Shown one piece after another: positions 63,687 through 64,000 of a stretch of DNA of 64,000 bases; the stretch's first letter is position 1, and the number at the start of each line of letters is the position of its first letter. A program made the translations under genes and the position numbers. Below the pieces are notes generated by a model. That model saw only the letters and a list, made by a program, of their open reading frames with translations, had not been told where the DNA came from and did not search any database. The DNA is from Thiodiazotropha sp040507035 (lineage in GTDB: Bacteria > Pseudomonadota > Gammaproteobacteria > Chromatiales > Chromatiaceae): the NCBI GenBank assembly GCA_040507035.1, contig JBEVVR010000035.1, positions 199,497-263,496 on the forward strand, written 5' to 3'.

Positions 63687-64000
63687 CTATATGCGCATCG
63701 ACAGCCCATCGGCAAGGGATAACCGATAGGCCTGGTAACTCGGAATAGTGCCTACCAAAAAACCTGCCCCTACCACGGCACCGAGCAGGATCCACTCATA
63801 CTGAGACAGGCCGCCGATCTCGATGAAGATACCAAACCGGCTCTCGACAACCGGTTGACCGAGCAGTAGCAAAACGTAAAGCAGGGCCAGCCCCAGCAAC
63901 ACCCCGAGTAGGGTCAGAAACCCGGCCTCACCCATGATCAGCGCGAACACATGACCCGGGCGGGCGCCGACTGAGCGCAGGATGGCCATTTCCCGGCGTC
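63687..64000 (-). CDS. FtsX/MacB-type ABC transporter permease, 3' part only
   Basis: The gene continues beyond the window end. The visible C-terminus has the FtsX-domain pattern REMAILRSVGARPGHVFALIMGEAGFLTLLGVLLG, then a membrane span ending LLGAVVGAGFLVGTIPSYQAYRLSLADGLSMRI. This fits permeases of the MacB/LolC family. The partner ATPase is outside the window. Confidence 0.85.
   Translation of the reverse strand, partial: RREMAILRSVGARPGHVFALIMGEAGFLTLLGVLLGLALLYVLLLLGQPVVESRFGIFIEIGGLSQYEWILLGAVVGAGFLVGTIPSYQAYRLSLADGLSMRI

Overview
The window is a chromosomal segment of a gammaproteobacterium centred on the replication-origin region. The block gyrB-recF-dnaN-dnaA, rpmH-rnpA-yidD-yidC-mnmE, mnmG-rsmG-parA-parB, the atp operon, then glmU-glmS, is the conserved gammaproteobacterial origin neighbourhood. 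The proteins are closest to what I know from free-living or symbiotic sulfur-oxidising lineages (Chromatiales / Sedimenticola-like). That genus-level placement is only an impression; no marker here proves it. No rRNA, tRNA, CRISPR array, transposase or integrase gene was seen.

Layout. Bases 1-9600 hold a mix of housekeeping and accessory genes: a TraB-like membrane protein cut by the window edge, cca, two small envelope or regulatory genes (DUF4124, PilZ), a cytochrome c', a giant FAD/Fe-S oxidoreductase and a CAP-domain lipoprotein. Bases 10300-11620 are the most unusual stretch: a hemerythrin gene flanked by two paralogous 26-residue membrane microprotein genes, each followed by a perfect hairpin. 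FNR/Anr-type boxes lie upstream of the first microprotein and of hemerythrin, with identical box-to-minus-10 spacing. Bases 11680-17650 carry a hydroxyacid dehydrogenase, hemE, a PDC-sensor protein, a metallo-beta-lactamase-fold diiron protein, endonuclease V and an SGNH hydrolase. Bases 17800-23000 form a nitrogen-control unit: ntrBC, and glnA with a sigma-54 promoter and two NtrC sites three helical turns apart. An NtrC site also covers the minus-10 of the presumed ntrBC promoter. Bases 23000-30860 hold a CDF metal transporter with TusA and a PP-loop enzyme, a DUF2780 protein, glyQS, a MazG-like enzyme, gmhB and plsC.

Origin region (31000-50050). gyrB, recF, dnaN and dnaA read leftward; rpmH onward reads rightward. 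The AT-rich dnaN-dnaA gap carries one perfect and two near-perfect DnaA boxes and is the best oriC candidate. Two perfect parS palindromes lie inside recF and are translated as part of RecF; parA and parB are about 15 kb away. A moxR-DUF58-transglutaminase operon sits between mnmE and mnmG.

Energy and cell-wall block (50100-62630). Two small alpha/beta-barrel-type proteins and a secreted Gly/Pro repeat protein precede a complete atpIBEFHAGDC operon with a clear sigma-70 promoter. An SlyD-like FKBP, glmU and glmS follow. The right end holds a ParD/ParE toxin-antitoxin pair whose borders look like integron-cassette boundaries, and the 3' end of an FtsX/MacB-type permease cut by the window.
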